Positions 1 to 8,809 of a DNA stretch of 64,000 nucleotides are shown piece by piece. The first letter of the stretch is position 1. Each line of letters opens with the position of its first letter. The DNA is from Streptomyces fradiae (lineage in GTDB: Bacteria > Actinomycetota > Actinomycetes > Streptomycetales > Streptomycetaceae). Location: assembly GCF_041270065.1 (NCBI RefSeq), contig NZ_CP065958.1, positions 2,232,001 to 2,296,000 of the forward strand, written 5' to 3'. Below the pieces are notes generated by a model that saw nothing but the letters and a program-made list of their open reading frames with translations, was not told the DNA's origin and made no database searches. The position numbers and the translations under genes were made by a program.

Positions 1-676
1 TGTGGTCGTGCTCGACGATCTCCTGTTCGGGGACGTTGAGGGAGATGCCGCCGCGTTCGCCCTCCAGGCGCTCGCGCAGGGTGCCGATCTCGCGGAGCAG
101 CGCGAGGGGTTCCTCGGCGGTGCCGGCGTCGATCCGCCGCTGCACGCCCGCGTAGTCGAGTTTGGCGCGGCTGCGGACGAGCGCCCGGCGCACGTCGGTG
201 GCGACCCGCCGGCCGTCGGCGTCGAGGTCGATGCGCCAGAGGAGGGCGGGGCGGGGTTCGTCGGGGAGGAGGCTGGCGGCGCCCTCGGAGAGCACGGCGG
301 GGTGGAGCGGGACCTTGCCGTCGGGGAAGTAGAGGGTGAGGACGCGGCGGTGCGCCTCGGCGTCGAGCGCGCCGCCGGGGGTGACGAAGGCGGCGACGTC
401 GGCGATGGCGTAGTGCACGCGGTAGCCGCCGCCGGCCCGGCGGGCGAGGTGCATGGCCTGGTCGAGGTCCGTGGACGTCGGCGGGTCGATCGTGAACATC
501 GGCAGGTCCGTGGCGTCCGCCCCGGGCAGCCGGGGCGCCTTGGCCGCGGCCTCCGCCTCGGCGAGCACCTCGGCCGGAAACCCGTCCGGCACCCCCAGCT
601 CGGTCCGAAGTGCGCGCAGCGCGGCCCGCAACGGGGCCTCCGCGGCGCCGGTCACGCGAATGTGGCGGCGGGGCAT
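1..676 (-). CDS. RNB-domain ribonuclease (RNase II/R family), 3' end cut by window edge
   Basis: The reading frame starts at the ATG read on the minus strand at 676 and runs off the window, so only about the first 225 residues are present. It has the catalytic RNB signature near residues 60-75 (DPPTSTDLDQAMH, with the metal-binding aspartates), followed by an HYAIADVAAF stretch and a YFPDGKVPL segment, all typical of RNase II/R exoribonucleases. The N-terminus is short, without the long cold-shock region of full RNase R, as in the compact actinobacterial RNB proteins. Predicted role: processive 3'-5' degradation of single-stranded RNA in the cytoplasm. The C-terminal S1-like part cannot be assessed. 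Confidence 0.85.
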   Translation of the reverse strand, partial: MPRRHIRVTGAAEAPLRAALRALRTELGVPDGFPAEVLAEAEAAAKAPRLPGADATDLPMFTIDPPTSTDLDQAMHLARRAGGGYRVHYAIADVAAFVTPGGALDAEAHRRVLTLYFPDGKVPLHPAVLSEGAASLLPDEPRPALLWRIDLDADGRRVATDVRRALVRSRAKLDYAGVQRRIDAGTAEEPLALLREIGTLRERLEGERGGISLNVPEQEIVEHDH

Positions 677-746
677 GGACCGAGCGTAGGGCGCCGCCGG
701 GTGCGCGGCACCCCGGGAACCCGGCCGGCCCTACGGGGCTCCCCCC

Positions 747-1814
747 TCACCCCACCTCCTGCCCCGGCGGCACCGTCGCCGTCACCGGCTGGGCCGACGG
801 TGGGGCCGTGCTCTTGCGGACGACGAGGCTGGTGGCGAGTTCCAGGCGGGTCACCGCGGGCTCGCCGGCGCGGAGGCGGAGAAGCATGTGGACGGCCTCT
901 TCGCCCATTTCGCGGAGGGGCTGGTGGACGGTGGTGAGGGCGGGGCTGGACCAGCGGGCGATCATGACGTCGTCGTAGCCGACGACGGAGAGGTCCTCGG
1001 GGACGCGGAGGCCGCAGACGCGGGCGGCCTCCATGACGCCGAGCGCCTGGAGGTCGCTGCCGGCGAAGACGGCGGTGGGGCGGTCGGGGAGCTGGAGGAG
1101 TTCCATGGCGCGGGCGTAGCCGCCCTCGACGTGGAAGTCGCCGAAGCGGACGAGGGACGCGTCGTGGTCGAGGCCGGCCATGTTGAGGGCGGAGCGGTAG
1201 CCGTCGAGGCGGGCCAGCGAGCAGAGCATGTCCTCGGGGCCGGTGACGATGCCGATGCGCCGGTGGCCGAGGTCGACGAGGTGGCGGGTGGCGGCGACGC
1301 CGCCGGACCAGTTGGCGGAGCCCACGGACGGCACGTCGGGGGCGGGGTCGCCGGCCGGGTCGATGATCACGAAGGGGATGGAGCGGGCGCCGAGCTGCTG
1401 TTTGACGGCGTCGGGGAGGGACGAGAAGACCAGGATCACGCCGATCGGCCGGCGCTGCAGGACCCCTTCGATCCAGTCGGGCGCGGGCGCGTGCCGGGTG
1501 CCGCTCTCGGTGAGGACGACGCTCGCCTGATGGGCCTTGGCGAGGTTCTCGACGCCCCGGATCAGCTCCATGGACCACACGCTGTCGAGCTCGTGGAAGA
1601 CGAGCTCGATGAGCGGCGCCTCCCGGGCCGCGCGGGTGGTGCGCCGGTACGAGTGGGCCTCCAGGAGCCGCTCCACCCGGCCGCGGGTGGCGGGTGACAC
1701 GTCCTGCCGGCCGTTGAGGACCTTCGAAACTGTCGAAAGCGACACCCCGGCCTTCTCCGCCACCTCCGCCAGCGTGATCCGCCTTTTCGCCTCACCGGCC
1801 TCAGCATCTCGCAT
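747..1814 (-). CDS. bxlR: LacI-family repressor, BxlR-like
   Basis: About 355 residues. The N-terminus carries a LacI helix-turn-helix (LAEVAEKAGVSLSTVSKVLN, roughly residues 13-32), followed by a periplasmic-binding-protein-like sensor domain with the family's DLGHRRIGIVTGP and VPEDLSVVGYDD motifs. It is divergent from a xylo-oligosaccharide uptake and beta-xylosidase operon, the arrangement known for BxlR of streptomycetes. It probably represses that operon and itself through the two CGAAA/TTTCG dyads in the shared intergenic region. The chosen ATG at 1814 has a TATGCT hexamer six bases upstream and no Shine-Dalgarno, so it may be leaderless; an in-frame GTG at 1865 is the alternative. The inducer (xylobiose or similar) is inferred from context. 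Confidence 0.85.
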   Translation of the reverse strand: MRDAEAGEAKRRITLAEVAEKAGVSLSTVSKVLNGRQDVSPATRGRVERLLEAHSYRRTTRAAREAPLIELVFHELDSVWSMELIRGVENLAKAHQASVVLTESGTRHAPAPDWIEGVLQRRPIGVILVFSSLPDAVKQQLGARSIPFVIIDPAGDPAPDVPSVGSANWSGGVAATRHLVDLGHRRIGIVTGPEDMLCSLARLDGYRSALNMAGLDHDASLVRFGDFHVEGGYARAMELLQLPDRPTAVFAGSDLQALGVMEAARVCGLRVPEDLSVVGYDDVMIARWSSPALTTVHQPLREMGEEAVHMLLRLRAGEPAVTRLELATSLVVRKSTAPPSAQPVTATVPPGQEVG

Positions 1815-1931
1815 CCGAGCAGCATAGGCACCGCTCTCCGCCCCCAACCGCCCCCGAATAGTCACGCTTTGATAACGCGCGACCGAAGGGTTGACCCGCT
1901 CGACAGCCCGACCTTAGCGTCCCGGCCGACA

Positions 1932-1968
1932 CGAAATTTCGGAAACCGGAGCGAAACACTTTCGAAAG
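1932..1968. promoter_or_regulatory. Paired BxlR-type operators between bxlR and bxlE
   Basis: Two inverted repeats lie close together: CGAAATTTCG at 1932-1941 and CGAAACACTTTCG at 1952-1964, the latter running into CTTTCGAAAG at 1959-1968. They share CGAAA/TTTCG arms with a 0-3 base spacer, which suits a LacI-family dimer. They sit just upstream of the bxlE ribosome site and in the divergent bxlR promoter region. The same arms recur at 8598-8608 and 8718-8729. Binding by the adjacent LacI protein is inferred. Confidence 0.7.
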
Positions 1969-1977
1969 GTAGAGCTC

Positions 1978-3330
1978 ATGGAGCCGACGAAGCGACAGCG
2001 GCCCGCGCCGCGACCGCGACCGCGACCCGCGCAGCTTCTGAGAACCGCCGTCATCGGCGGCGCCTCCCTCGCCATGGCCCTGTCCCTGACCGCCTGCGGC
2101 GGCGGCTCCTCGGACGCGGCCGGCGGCGGGGAGACGGACACGATCCACGTCCTGGTGTACGGCGACGCCACCAACAAGGTGGAGAAGCAGCTCGTCGACA
2201 CCTTCAACAAGACCTCGAAGGTCAAGGCGGTCCTCGACACCATCCCCGGCGCCGACTACCAGACCAAGCTGCAGACCGTCATCAGCGGCAAGCAGGCGCC
2301 CGACCTGTTCTTCAACTGGGGCGGCGGCAGCATCAAGCCCTACGTCGACGCCGGCCTGCTCATGCCGCTCGACGACTTCATCGCCAAGGACCCCGGCCTG
2401 AAGTCGAAGTTCCTGCCCTCGGTCTTCAACACCGCGGTCGTCGACGGCAAGCCCTACGGCATACCCATGCGCGGCACCCAGCCCGTCCTGCTGTTCCACA
2501 ACAAGAAGGTCCTGGCCGAGGCCGGCCTCACCGCCCCGCGCACCTGGGACGAGCTGCTTGCCGCCGTCAAGACGCTCAAGGCCAAGAACATCACCCCGAT
2601 CGCCCTCGGCGGCGCCGACAAGTGGCCCACCCAGATGTGGTTCCAGTACCTCTACGACCGGGTGGCCGGCCCCGAGCTCTTCCAGAAGGCCGTGAACGGG
2701 GACAAGGACGCCTGGGCGAGCCCCGACAGCAAGAAGGCCCTCGGCATGATCAGGGAACTGGTCGACGCCGGCGCCTTCGGCACCAACTACGACTCGGTGA
2801 AGTTCACCGACGGCGGCTCCCCCGCCCTCCTCGCCACCGGCAAGGCCGCCTTCGAGCTCATGGGCTCGTGGGAGTACTCCACCCTCCAGGACGCCCACCC
2901 GGACTTCGTGAAGACGGACCTCGGCTACGGCTCCTTCCCCACCGTCACCGGCGGCAAGGGCAGCCCGGACAACCTCGCCGGCAACACCAACAACTTCTAC
3001 TCGGTCCTGAAGAAGACGCGGCACCCCGAGGCCGTCGCCGAGTTCCTGAAGCTCATGTACTCCGACGACTTCGTCAAGGGCCAGCTCGGCATCGGCAACC
3101 TGCCGACCACCACCAACACCCCCGCGTTCCTGGCCGGTTCGGCCAACCCCGCGTACTCGACGTACCAGTACGACCTGGTCGCGAAGGCCCCCGCCTTCCA
3201 GCTCTCCTGGGACCAGGCCTACCCGCCCGCCGCGGCCACCACGATCTACCAGGCCGTCCAGCAGTTCTTCAACGGGCAGTCGGACGCGGACGCCTTCATC
3301 GCCGCCATGCAGAGCCTGCCCGCTGCCTGA
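1978..3330 (+). CDS. bxlE: Xylo-oligosaccharide-binding lipoprotein of an ABC importer (BxlE-like)
   Basis: 450 residues, family 1 extracellular solute-binding protein. An arginine- and proline-rich n-region is followed by a hydrophobic stretch and a lipobox ending in LTAC (Cys about residue 40), then a Gly/Ser linker; this predicts lipid anchoring outside the membrane. The mature part has the expected features of carbohydrate binders: an early IHVLVYGD strand, LLFHNKKVLAEAGL, and the GSWEYS segment. It is the first gene of an operon with two permeases and a GH3 enzyme; no ATPase is encoded here, so the importer probably uses a shared MsiK-type ATPase, as is known for streptomycete sugar ABC systems. 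The substrate (xylobiose or xylo-oligosaccharides) is inferred from the neighbouring beta-xylosidase and similarity to the bxl operon. Confidence 0.85.
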   Translation: MEPTKRQRPAPRPRPRPAQLLRTAVIGGASLAMALSLTACGGGSSDAAGGGETDTIHVLVYGDATNKVEKQLVDTFNKTSKVKAVLDTIPGADYQTKLQTVISGKQAPDLFFNWGGGSIKPYVDAGLLMPLDDFIAKDPGLKSKFLPSVFNTAVVDGKPYGIPMRGTQPVLLFHNKKVLAEAGLTAPRTWDELLAAVKTLKAKNITPIALGGADKWPTQMWFQYLYDRVAGPELFQKAVNGDKDAWASPDSKKALGMIRELVDAGAFGTNYDSVKFTDGGSPALLATGKAAFELMGSWEYSTLQDAHPDFVKTDLGYGSFPTVTGGKGSPDNLAGNTNNFYSVLKKTRHPEAVAEFLKLMYSDDFVKGQLGIGNLPTTTNTPAFLAGSANPAYSTYQYDLVAKAPAFQLSWDQAYPPAAATTIYQAVQQFFNGQSDADAFIAAMQSLPAA

Positions 3331-3347
3331 CCCCCGGGACACCTCAC

Positions 3348-4226
3348 ATGACCACCCACGTGGGCCGCCCGGGCTTCGCCTGGGCGGCGCCCGCCGCCGT
3401 CTTCTTCGCCCTGTTCGCCCTCGTACCGCTCGTCCTGGTCGCCGTCCTCTCCTTCACCCGCTGGAACGGCCTCGGCTCCCCCGAGTTCGCCGGCCTGGAG
3501 AACTGGGACAAGCTGCTCGACGACCCCGTGATGGTGCAGAGCCTCTGGCTGAGCCTGCTGCTCACCGTCCTCGGCGTCCTCGTCCAGACCCCGATCAGCA
3601 TCCTGCTCGGCGTCTGGGCGGCCGGCCGCCAGCGCAACCGGGCCGTCCTCTCCGCGATCTACTTCGTCCCGCTCCTGCTCTCCATCACCGCGGTCTCCGT
3701 CCTGTGGCGCGCCGTGCTCGACCCCAACTTCGGCGTGCCCTCCCAGGCGCAGTGGCTGTTCGGCGACGGCAATCTGCTCGGCATGCAGGCCGGCGCCATC
3801 GGCGTCCTCGTCTTCGTCAGCACCTGGCAGTTCACCCCGCTGCACACGCTGATCTACCAGGGCGCCGCCCGCGCCATACCCCAAGTGCTCTACCAGGCCG
3901 CCCAGATCGACGGCGCGGGCACCGTCCGCCAGTTCTTCCACATCACCCTGCCGCAGCTGCGCAACAGCATCGTGACGTCAGTGATCCTCATGGTCGTCGG
4001 CGGACTCACCACCTTCGACACGGTGCTCATCCTCACCCAGGGCGGCCCCGGCACCGACACCACCAACAGCGCCTACTACATGTACCAAAAGGGCTTCAAG
4101 AACTTCGACTTCGGCGCCGCCTCCGCCATCGCGCTGCTCCTCGTCCTGGTCGCCACCCTCGTCTCCCTGGTCATGGTCCGCCTGACCGGCTACGACAAGA
4201 TGCGCAGCACCATGGAGGGGGTGTAA
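3348..4226 (+). CDS. bxlF: ABC sugar transporter permease 1 (BxlF-like)
   Basis: 292 residues with about six hydrophobic segments, the first at residues 10-33. The cytoplasmic EAA loop that docks the ATPase is visible as YQAAQIDGAGTVRQFFHITLPQL near residue 185-207, and the QGGPGTDT motif typical of MalF/UgpA-type permeases follows. The ATG at 3348 lies 17 bases after the binding-protein stop. Its last base pairs overlap the next gene (TAATG), so the two permeases are translationally coupled. It forms half of the membrane pore for the xylo-oligosaccharide importer. Confidence 0.88.
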   Translation: MTTHVGRPGFAWAAPAAVFFALFALVPLVLVAVLSFTRWNGLGSPEFAGLENWDKLLDDPVMVQSLWLSLLLTVLGVLVQTPISILLGVWAAGRQRNRAVLSAIYFVPLLLSITAVSVLWRAVLDPNFGVPSQAQWLFGDGNLLGMQAGAIGVLVFVSTWQFTPLHTLIYQGAARAIPQVLYQAAQIDGAGTVRQFFHITLPQLRNSIVTSVILMVVGGLTTFDTVLILTQGGPGTDTTNSAYYMYQKGFKNFDFGAASAIALLLVLVATLVSLVMVRLTGYDKMRSTMEGV

Positions 4227-5050
4227 TGCGGGCGCGCCCCAACTACCTCGCCGGATTCGGCTCGTTGATCTGGCTGTTCGTGATCGGCCTGCCGCTGTAC
4301 GTCATGCTGGTCGCCACCTTCCAGACCCGCGCCGACTACGCCGCCAACGGCCCCCTGTCCTTCCCCGACCCCGAGCACCTCACCCTCGACAACTACGTCA
4401 ACGACCTCAGCGACGGCTTCGGGCAGTACTTCCTCAACACGGTGATCGTCACCGTCTGCGTCGTCGGCATCGTCCTGCTGCTCGTGCCGCCCCTCGCGTA
4501 CGCCATCGTCCGCAGCGACGGCAGGGCCGCCGGCCGGGTCTTCCGGCTCTTCCTGCTCGGCCTGGCGGTCCCCTCCCAGGCCGTGATCGTGCCGATGTTC
4601 TACCTGATCAACGAGGCCGGCCTGTACGACAGCCTCATCGGCATCGTGCTGCCGACGGCCGCCTTCGCCATGCCCGTCTGCGCCCTCATCCTCACCGGGG
4701 TGATGCGGGACATCTCCCCGGAGCTCTACGAAGCGATGACCCTCGACGGCGCCTCCTCCTGGCGGATCTTCCTCCGCCTCGTCGTGCCGCTCTCCAAGGG
4801 CGGTCTGTCCACCGTCGTCGTGTTCTCCTCGCTCCAGGCCTGGAACGGCTTCCTGTTCCCGCTCGTCCTCACCCAGTCCACCGAGAACAAGGTCATCACC
4901 ATGGGCCTGTACGACTTCCAGACCGAACACGGCATCGACATCCCCGCCCTCCTCTCCGCCGTCGTCCTGTCCATGCTTCCCGTCCTGTTCGTGTACCTGT
5001 TCGCCCGACGTGCCCTGGTCCAGGGCCTGATGGGAGTCGGAGGAAAGTGA
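4226..5050 (+). CDS. bxlG: ABC sugar transporter permease 2 (BxlG-like)
   Basis: 274 residues, MalG-type permease. The true start is the ATG overlapping the previous stop (TAATG at 4224-4228); the open frame further upstream is only an overlap with bxlF. It has about six membrane segments and an EAA loop (YEAMTLDGASSWRIFLRLVVPLS, about residues 169-191). It pairs with BxlF. The stop overlaps the GTG of the beta-xylosidase gene (GTGA), so all four genes form one tightly coupled transcript. Confidence 0.88.
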   Translation: MRARPNYLAGFGSLIWLFVIGLPLYVMLVATFQTRADYAANGPLSFPDPEHLTLDNYVNDLSDGFGQYFLNTVIVTVCVVGIVLLLVPPLAYAIVRSDGRAAGRVFRLFLLGLAVPSQAVIVPMFYLINEAGLYDSLIGIVLPTAAFAMPVCALILTGVMRDISPELYEAMTLDGASSWRIFLRLVVPLSKGGLSTVVVFSSLQAWNGFLFPLVLTQSTENKVITMGLYDFQTEHGIDIPALLSAVVLSMLPVLFVYLFARRALVQGLMGVGGK

Positions 5051-7407
5051 CCGACGACATGAATTCCCGGGTCGACGCGCTGATCCGCGAGATGACCCTG
5101 CCCGAGAAGCTCGCCCAGCTCTTCGGCGTGTGGGTCGGCGCCTCCGACGAGGGCGCCGAAGTCGCCCCGTACCAGCACGACATGAAGGAGACCGTCGACC
5201 TCGACGCACTGCTCCCCGACGGTCTCGGCCAGCTCACCCGCCCCTTCGGCACCGTCCCCGTCGACCCCGCCCTCGGCGCCCTGTCCCTGATGCGGACGCA
5301 GGCCCGGATCGCCGCGTCGAACCGCTTCGGCATCCCGGCCCTCGCCCACGAGGAGTGCCTCGCGGGCTTCGCCGCCTGGGGCGCCACCGCCTATCCCGTC
5401 CCGCTGTCCTGGGGCGCCACCTTCGACCCCGCCCTGGTACGGGAGATGGCCGCGGCCATCGGCCGGGACCTGCGCTCCGTCGGTGTGCACCAGGGCCTCG
5501 CCCCCGTCCTCGACGTCGTCCGCGACGCGCGCTGGGGACGGGTCGAGGAGACCATCGGCGAGGACCCGTACCTCGTCGGGACGATCGCCACCGCCTACGT
5601 CCAGGGCCTGGAGTCCGCCGGGATCGTCGCCACCCTCAAGCACTTCGCCGGCTACTCGGCCTCCCGCGCGGGCCGCAACCTCGCGCCCGTCGGCATGGGT
5701 GCGAGGGAGCGCGCGGACGTGATCCTGCCGCCGTTCGAGATGGCGGTACGGGAGAGCGGCGTCCGGTCCGTGATGCACGCCTACACCGACACCGACGGCA
5801 TCCCCTCGGCCGCAGACGAACGGCTGCTCACCGGGCTGCTCCGGGACACCTGGGGCTTCACCGGCACGGTCGTCGCCGACTACTTCGGCATCGCGTTCCT
5901 GAAGAACCTGCACGGCGTCGCCGGTACGTACGGGGAGGCGGCCGGCACCGCGCTCGCCGCCGGGGTCGACGTGGAGCTGCCCACCGTCCAGGCCTTCGGC
6001 GCCCCGCTCCGCGAGGCCGTCGAGGCGGGCCGCGTGCCCGAGGAGCTCGTCGACCGCGCGGTCCGGCGGGTGCTGCTGCAGAAGGCCGAACTCGGGCTGC
6101 TCGACCTCGACTGGAGCCCGGTGCCCCCGGTGCTGCGCAACGCCGACACCGGAGCCGACACCGGAGCCGGGCCCGCCGCCGCGCTGCGGGGCACGGTCGA
6201 CCTCGACCCGCCCGCCAACCGCCAGCTGGCGAGACGGGTCGCCGAGCGGGCGATCGTCCTGCTCCGCAACGACGGCATCCTGCCGCTCGGCCCGGGTCCG
6301 GGGCAGGGTACGGGGCAGGCGGCGCCCCGCCGGATCGCCCTTGTCGGCCCGAACGCCGACATCCCCACGGCCGTCCTCGGCTGCTACTCCTTCCCCGTCC
6401 ACGTCGGCGGACAGCACCCGGACAGCCCGCTCGGCATCGAACTGCCCACGCTGTACGAGGCGTTGCGGGCCGAGTTCCCGGACGCCGAGATCGACGTGGC
6501 GCCCGGGACCGGGATCGACGACGGCACGACGGGCGGCTTCGCCGAGGCCGTCGCCCTCGCGCGCGAGGCCGACCTCGTGATCGCGGCCCTCGGCGACCGC
6601 GCCGGGCTCTTCGGGCGCGGCACCAGCGGCGAGGGCTGCGACGCGGAGTCCCTCGTCCTGCCCGGAGCACAGCAGCCGCTGCTCGACGCGCTCCTGGACA
6701 GCGGTACGCCGGTGGTGACGGTCCTGCTCGCCGGCCGGCCGTACGCGCTCGGGCGCGCGGCCGACGAGGCCGCCGCCGTGCTGCAGTCCTTCTTCCCGGG
6801 CGAGGCCGGTACGGGCGCCCTCGCCGCCGTCCTCAGCGGCCGCGCCGCACCGAGCGGCCGGCTGCCGGTCAGCGTGCCGCGCCGGCCGGGCGCCCAGCCG
6901 TCCACGTATCTGGCGGCCCGGCTCGGCCACGCCGGCGAGGTGTCCAGCATCGACCCGACACCGGCGTTCGGCTTCGGGCACGGGCTGACCTACACCACCT
7001 TCGAGTGGACCGGTCTGGAGGTGGAGAACGCCGCGGCCGCCACCGACGGCACCTTCCGGCTCGCCCTCACCGTGCAGAATACGGGCGGGCGCGCGGGCAC
7101 CGAGGTCGTCCAGCTCTATCTCCACGATCCGGTGGCCTCCGTGGTCCAGCCCGTGCAGCGGCTCATCGGGTACGTGCGCCTCGACCTGGCGCCGGGCGAG
7201 CGGCGGCGGATCGGCGTGTCCGTCCCGGCGGACCTGGCCTCGTTCACCGGCGCGGCGGGCGTACGGATCGTGGAGCCGGGCGACCTGGAACTGCGGCTGA
7301 GCGCGTCGAGCACCGAGCCACGGCTGACCGCGCGGGTGCGCCTGACCGGCCCGGTGCGGCAGCTGGACCACCGGCGACGGCTGCACGCCGACTTCGAGCT
7401 CCGCTGA
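5047..7407 (+). CDS. bxlA: GH3 beta-xylosidase / beta-glycosidase (BxlA-like)
   Basis: 786 residues, no signal peptide, so cytoplasmic. It has the GH3 order: a (beta/alpha)8 barrel with KHFAGYSA near residue 198 and the nucleophile Asp278 in the VVADYFGI segment, then an alpha/beta sandwich (about residues 400-620, with LLRNDGILPL and the FFPGEAG motif), then a C-terminal fibronectin-III-like domain (about residues 655-770, TVQNTGGRAGTEVVQLYL). It would release xylose from imported xylo-oligosaccharides. The GTG start overlaps the permease stop. A related beta-glucosidase specificity cannot be excluded by sequence alone; the operon context favours beta-xylosidase. Confidence 0.87.
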   Translation: MTDDMNSRVDALIREMTLPEKLAQLFGVWVGASDEGAEVAPYQHDMKETVDLDALLPDGLGQLTRPFGTVPVDPALGALSLMRTQARIAASNRFGIPALAHEECLAGFAAWGATAYPVPLSWGATFDPALVREMAAAIGRDLRSVGVHQGLAPVLDVVRDARWGRVEETIGEDPYLVGTIATAYVQGLESAGIVATLKHFAGYSASRAGRNLAPVGMGARERADVILPPFEMAVRESGVRSVMHAYTDTDGIPSAADERLLTGLLRDTWGFTGTVVADYFGIAFLKNLHGVAGTYGEAAGTALAAGVDVELPTVQAFGAPLREAVEAGRVPEELVDRAVRRVLLQKAELGLLDLDWSPVPPVLRNADTGADTGAGPAAALRGTVDLDPPANRQLARRVAERAIVLLRNDGILPLGPGPGQGTGQAAPRRIALVGPNADIPTAVLGCYSFPVHVGGQHPDSPLGIELPTLYEALRAEFPDAEIDVAPGTGIDDGTTGGFAEAVALAREADLVIAALGDRAGLFGRGTSGEGCDAESLVLPGAQQPLLDALLDSGTPVVTVLLAGRPYALGRAADEAAAVLQSFFPGEAGTGALAAVLSGRAAPSGRLPVSVPRRPGAQPSTYLAARLGHAGEVSSIDPTPAFGFGHGLTYTTFEWTGLEVENAAAATDGTFRLALTVQNTGGRAGTEVVQLYLHDPVASVVQPVQRLIGYVRLDLAPGERRRIGVSVPADLASFTGAAGVRIVEPGDLELRLSASSTEPRLTARVRLTGPVRQLDHRRRLHADFELR

Positions 7408-7413
7408 GGACGC

Positions 7414-7451
7414 CAGTGAGGCCGGCACCGCTGAGCGGGCCTGCCTCACTG
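7414..7451. terminator. Hairpin between convergent bxlA and deacetylase genes
   Basis: CAGTGAGGC at 7414-7422 pairs perfectly with GCCTCACTG at 7443-7451 around a 20-base G/C-rich loop. It sits between two convergent genes and could stop transcription from both sides. There is no T-tract, as is usual in streptomycetes. Confidence 0.6.
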
Positions 7452-7466
7452 CGTGTGGGCTACGGG

Positions 7467-8495
7467 TCAGGCGGCGCTGCACGAGACCGTGGGCCAGGTC
7501 CAGTTGCCGTTGTGCTGGATGGTCATGCCCCAGTTGTCGCCGCTGCCGTTGGGCTTGGCGACGAGGGTCTGGGCGTTCGGGTAGGTGGCGGTGATGTTCC
7601 AGGTCGACAGGACCTTGGCGGGCGAGGGCACGTTGACCGTGACGGTCCAGTCGGTGGCGCCGCTCACCGAGACGTTGAGGTTGTAGCGGTCGCTCCACGA
7701 CTGCCCCGCCGACAGGGACGCCGTACAGCTGCCCGTACCACCACCGCCACCGCCGGAGCCGCCTCCGGAGCCGTCGGGGGCGACGGCGCGGCCGGTGGTC
7801 GGCGAGATCATGCCGGCGCAGAGGTTCTTGGACGCCAGGGTCTGCGCGATCCGCGGGATGGCGGCGAGGGTGTTGGCGGGCCAGTCGTGCATGAGGATGA
7901 CCTGGCCGCTGGTCATCCGGCCCACGGCCTGGACGATCGCGTCGGTGCTCGCGTTGTTCCAGTCCTGGGAGTCGACGTCCCAGATGATCTCGCGCAGGCC
8001 GAACGCGGCCTCGGCCGCCTTCAGCGTCGCGTTCGTCTCGCCGTACGGCGGCCGGAAGAGCCTGGGCGCGGGAACGCCGGCCGCGGTGAGGGCCTGCTGG
8101 GTGCGCGAGATCTCCGACTCCATCTGCGCCTGGGTCAGCGTCGTCATGTGCGGATGGGTGTAGCTGTGGTTCGCGACCCACATGCCGGCGTCGGTCTGCG
8201 CCTTGACCATGGCCGGGTCGGCGGCGGCGTACTGCCCCTGGTTGAACATGGTGGCGCGCAGGCCGTTCTGCCGCAGCGCGTCGAGCAGTTGGCGCGTGGT
8301 GGCGGACGGGCCGTCGTCGAAGGTGAGCCCGACGTATCCGGCGGAGCATGAGGCACCGCCATTCTGGTGGGTCGTGACGACCGGGTCCGCCGCGCCGGCG
8401 GTGCCGGGCAGCAATAAGGCCGCCAGGAGCGCCGGCACGAGCGCGCAGGCGGCGCGGGCGAGGGTGAGGGGACCCCCGGGCCTGGTTTTCTGCAT
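7467..8495 (-). CDS. Secreted CE4 polysaccharide deacetylase with CBM2 (acetyl-xylan esterase type)
   Basis: 342 residues. A signal peptide (hydrophobic stretch ending ...GTAGAA, cleavage near residue 36) is followed by a NodB/CE4 domain with all its motifs: TFDDGPS (catalytic Asp and metal Asp), [11 protein letters not shown] (metal histidines), RPPYGETN and the [10 protein letters not shown] and MHDWP segments. A Gly/Ser linker (about residues 240-255) joins a C-terminal CBM2-type cellulose-binding domain with conserved tryptophans and paired cysteines. This architecture is that of streptomycete acetyl-xylan esterases such as AxeA; it removes acetyl groups from xylan outside the cell, which prepares substrate for the bxl system next door. 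A good GGAGG lies upstream of the ATG. Chitooligosaccharide deacetylation is the less likely alternative. Confidence 0.85.
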   Translation of the reverse strand: MQKTRPGGPLTLARAACALVPALLAALLLPGTAGAADPVVTTHQNGGASCSAGYVGLTFDDGPSATTRQLLDALRQNGLRATMFNQGQYAAADPAMVKAQTDAGMWVANHSYTHPHMTTLTQAQMESEISRTQQALTAAGVPAPRLFRPPYGETNATLKAAEAAFGLREIIWDVDSQDWNNASTDAIVQAVGRMTSGQVILMHDWPANTLAAIPRIAQTLASKNLCAGMISPTTGRAVAPDGSGGGSGGGGGGTGSCTASLSAGQSWSDRYNLNVSVSGATDWTVTVNVPSPAKVLSTWNITATYPNAQTLVAKPNGSGDNWGMTIQHNGNWTWPTVSCSAA

Positions 8496-8597
8496 GGTGA
8501 TGTTGCCTCCTCATGTGCGCCGTTGGATGTGCGCCGTTCGACCAGCGAGGAATATCCGGCCCCCGTCGCCTGGTGTCAATACTTTCGACATGCCATA

Positions 8598-8608
8598 CGA
8601 AACTTTCG
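8598..8608. promoter_or_regulatory. BxlR-type operator upstream of the CE4 gene
   Basis: CGAAACTTTCG is a perfect dyad around a single C, 103 bases upstream of the deacetylase start. It has the same arms as the operators in front of bxlE, so the LacI-type BxlR protein probably controls this esterase too. A TTTCG half-site lies 14 bases away. Confidence 0.65.
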
Positions 8609-8717
8609 ACCCACCAGGGTCGGACCCCTCATGGGGCTGCCCAGGCCCTTCGCACCTCCGGTGATCCACGGCGGATCCCGAAATCGCGGGGCATCTGGCC
8701 GGATCGACACCGCATGG

Positions 8718-8729
8718 CGAAAGCTTTCG
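8718..8729. promoter_or_regulatory. Second CGAAA/TTTCG dyad in the deacetylase-yaaA intergenic region
   Basis: CGAAAGCTTTCG is a perfect 12-base palindrome. It lies about 220 bases upstream of the deacetylase gene and about 80 upstream of yaaA in a 314-base gap. It may act as a remote second site for loop formation. An effect on yaaA is possible but not indicated by function. Confidence 0.5.
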
Positions 8730-8809
8730 ACCAGCCAGGGACGGGGGACCTCGTACGCTGGGCCCCTGGGGCCGCACCCCCACCCCCGTACGTACGAAGG
8801 AGAACCGCC

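Noticed and set aside
1722..1741. TTCGAAACTGTCGAAAG resembling a BxlR operator inside the lacI-type gene
   Set aside because: It encodes the conserved recognition helix (LSTVSKV); the resemblance follows from the codons, and the dyad is imperfect.
1801..4226. Long open frames opposite or alongside the bxl genes
   Set aside because: They are the usual high-G+C shadows: biased Gly/Val/Asp or Arg/Pro composition, no motifs, and full overlap with clear genes.
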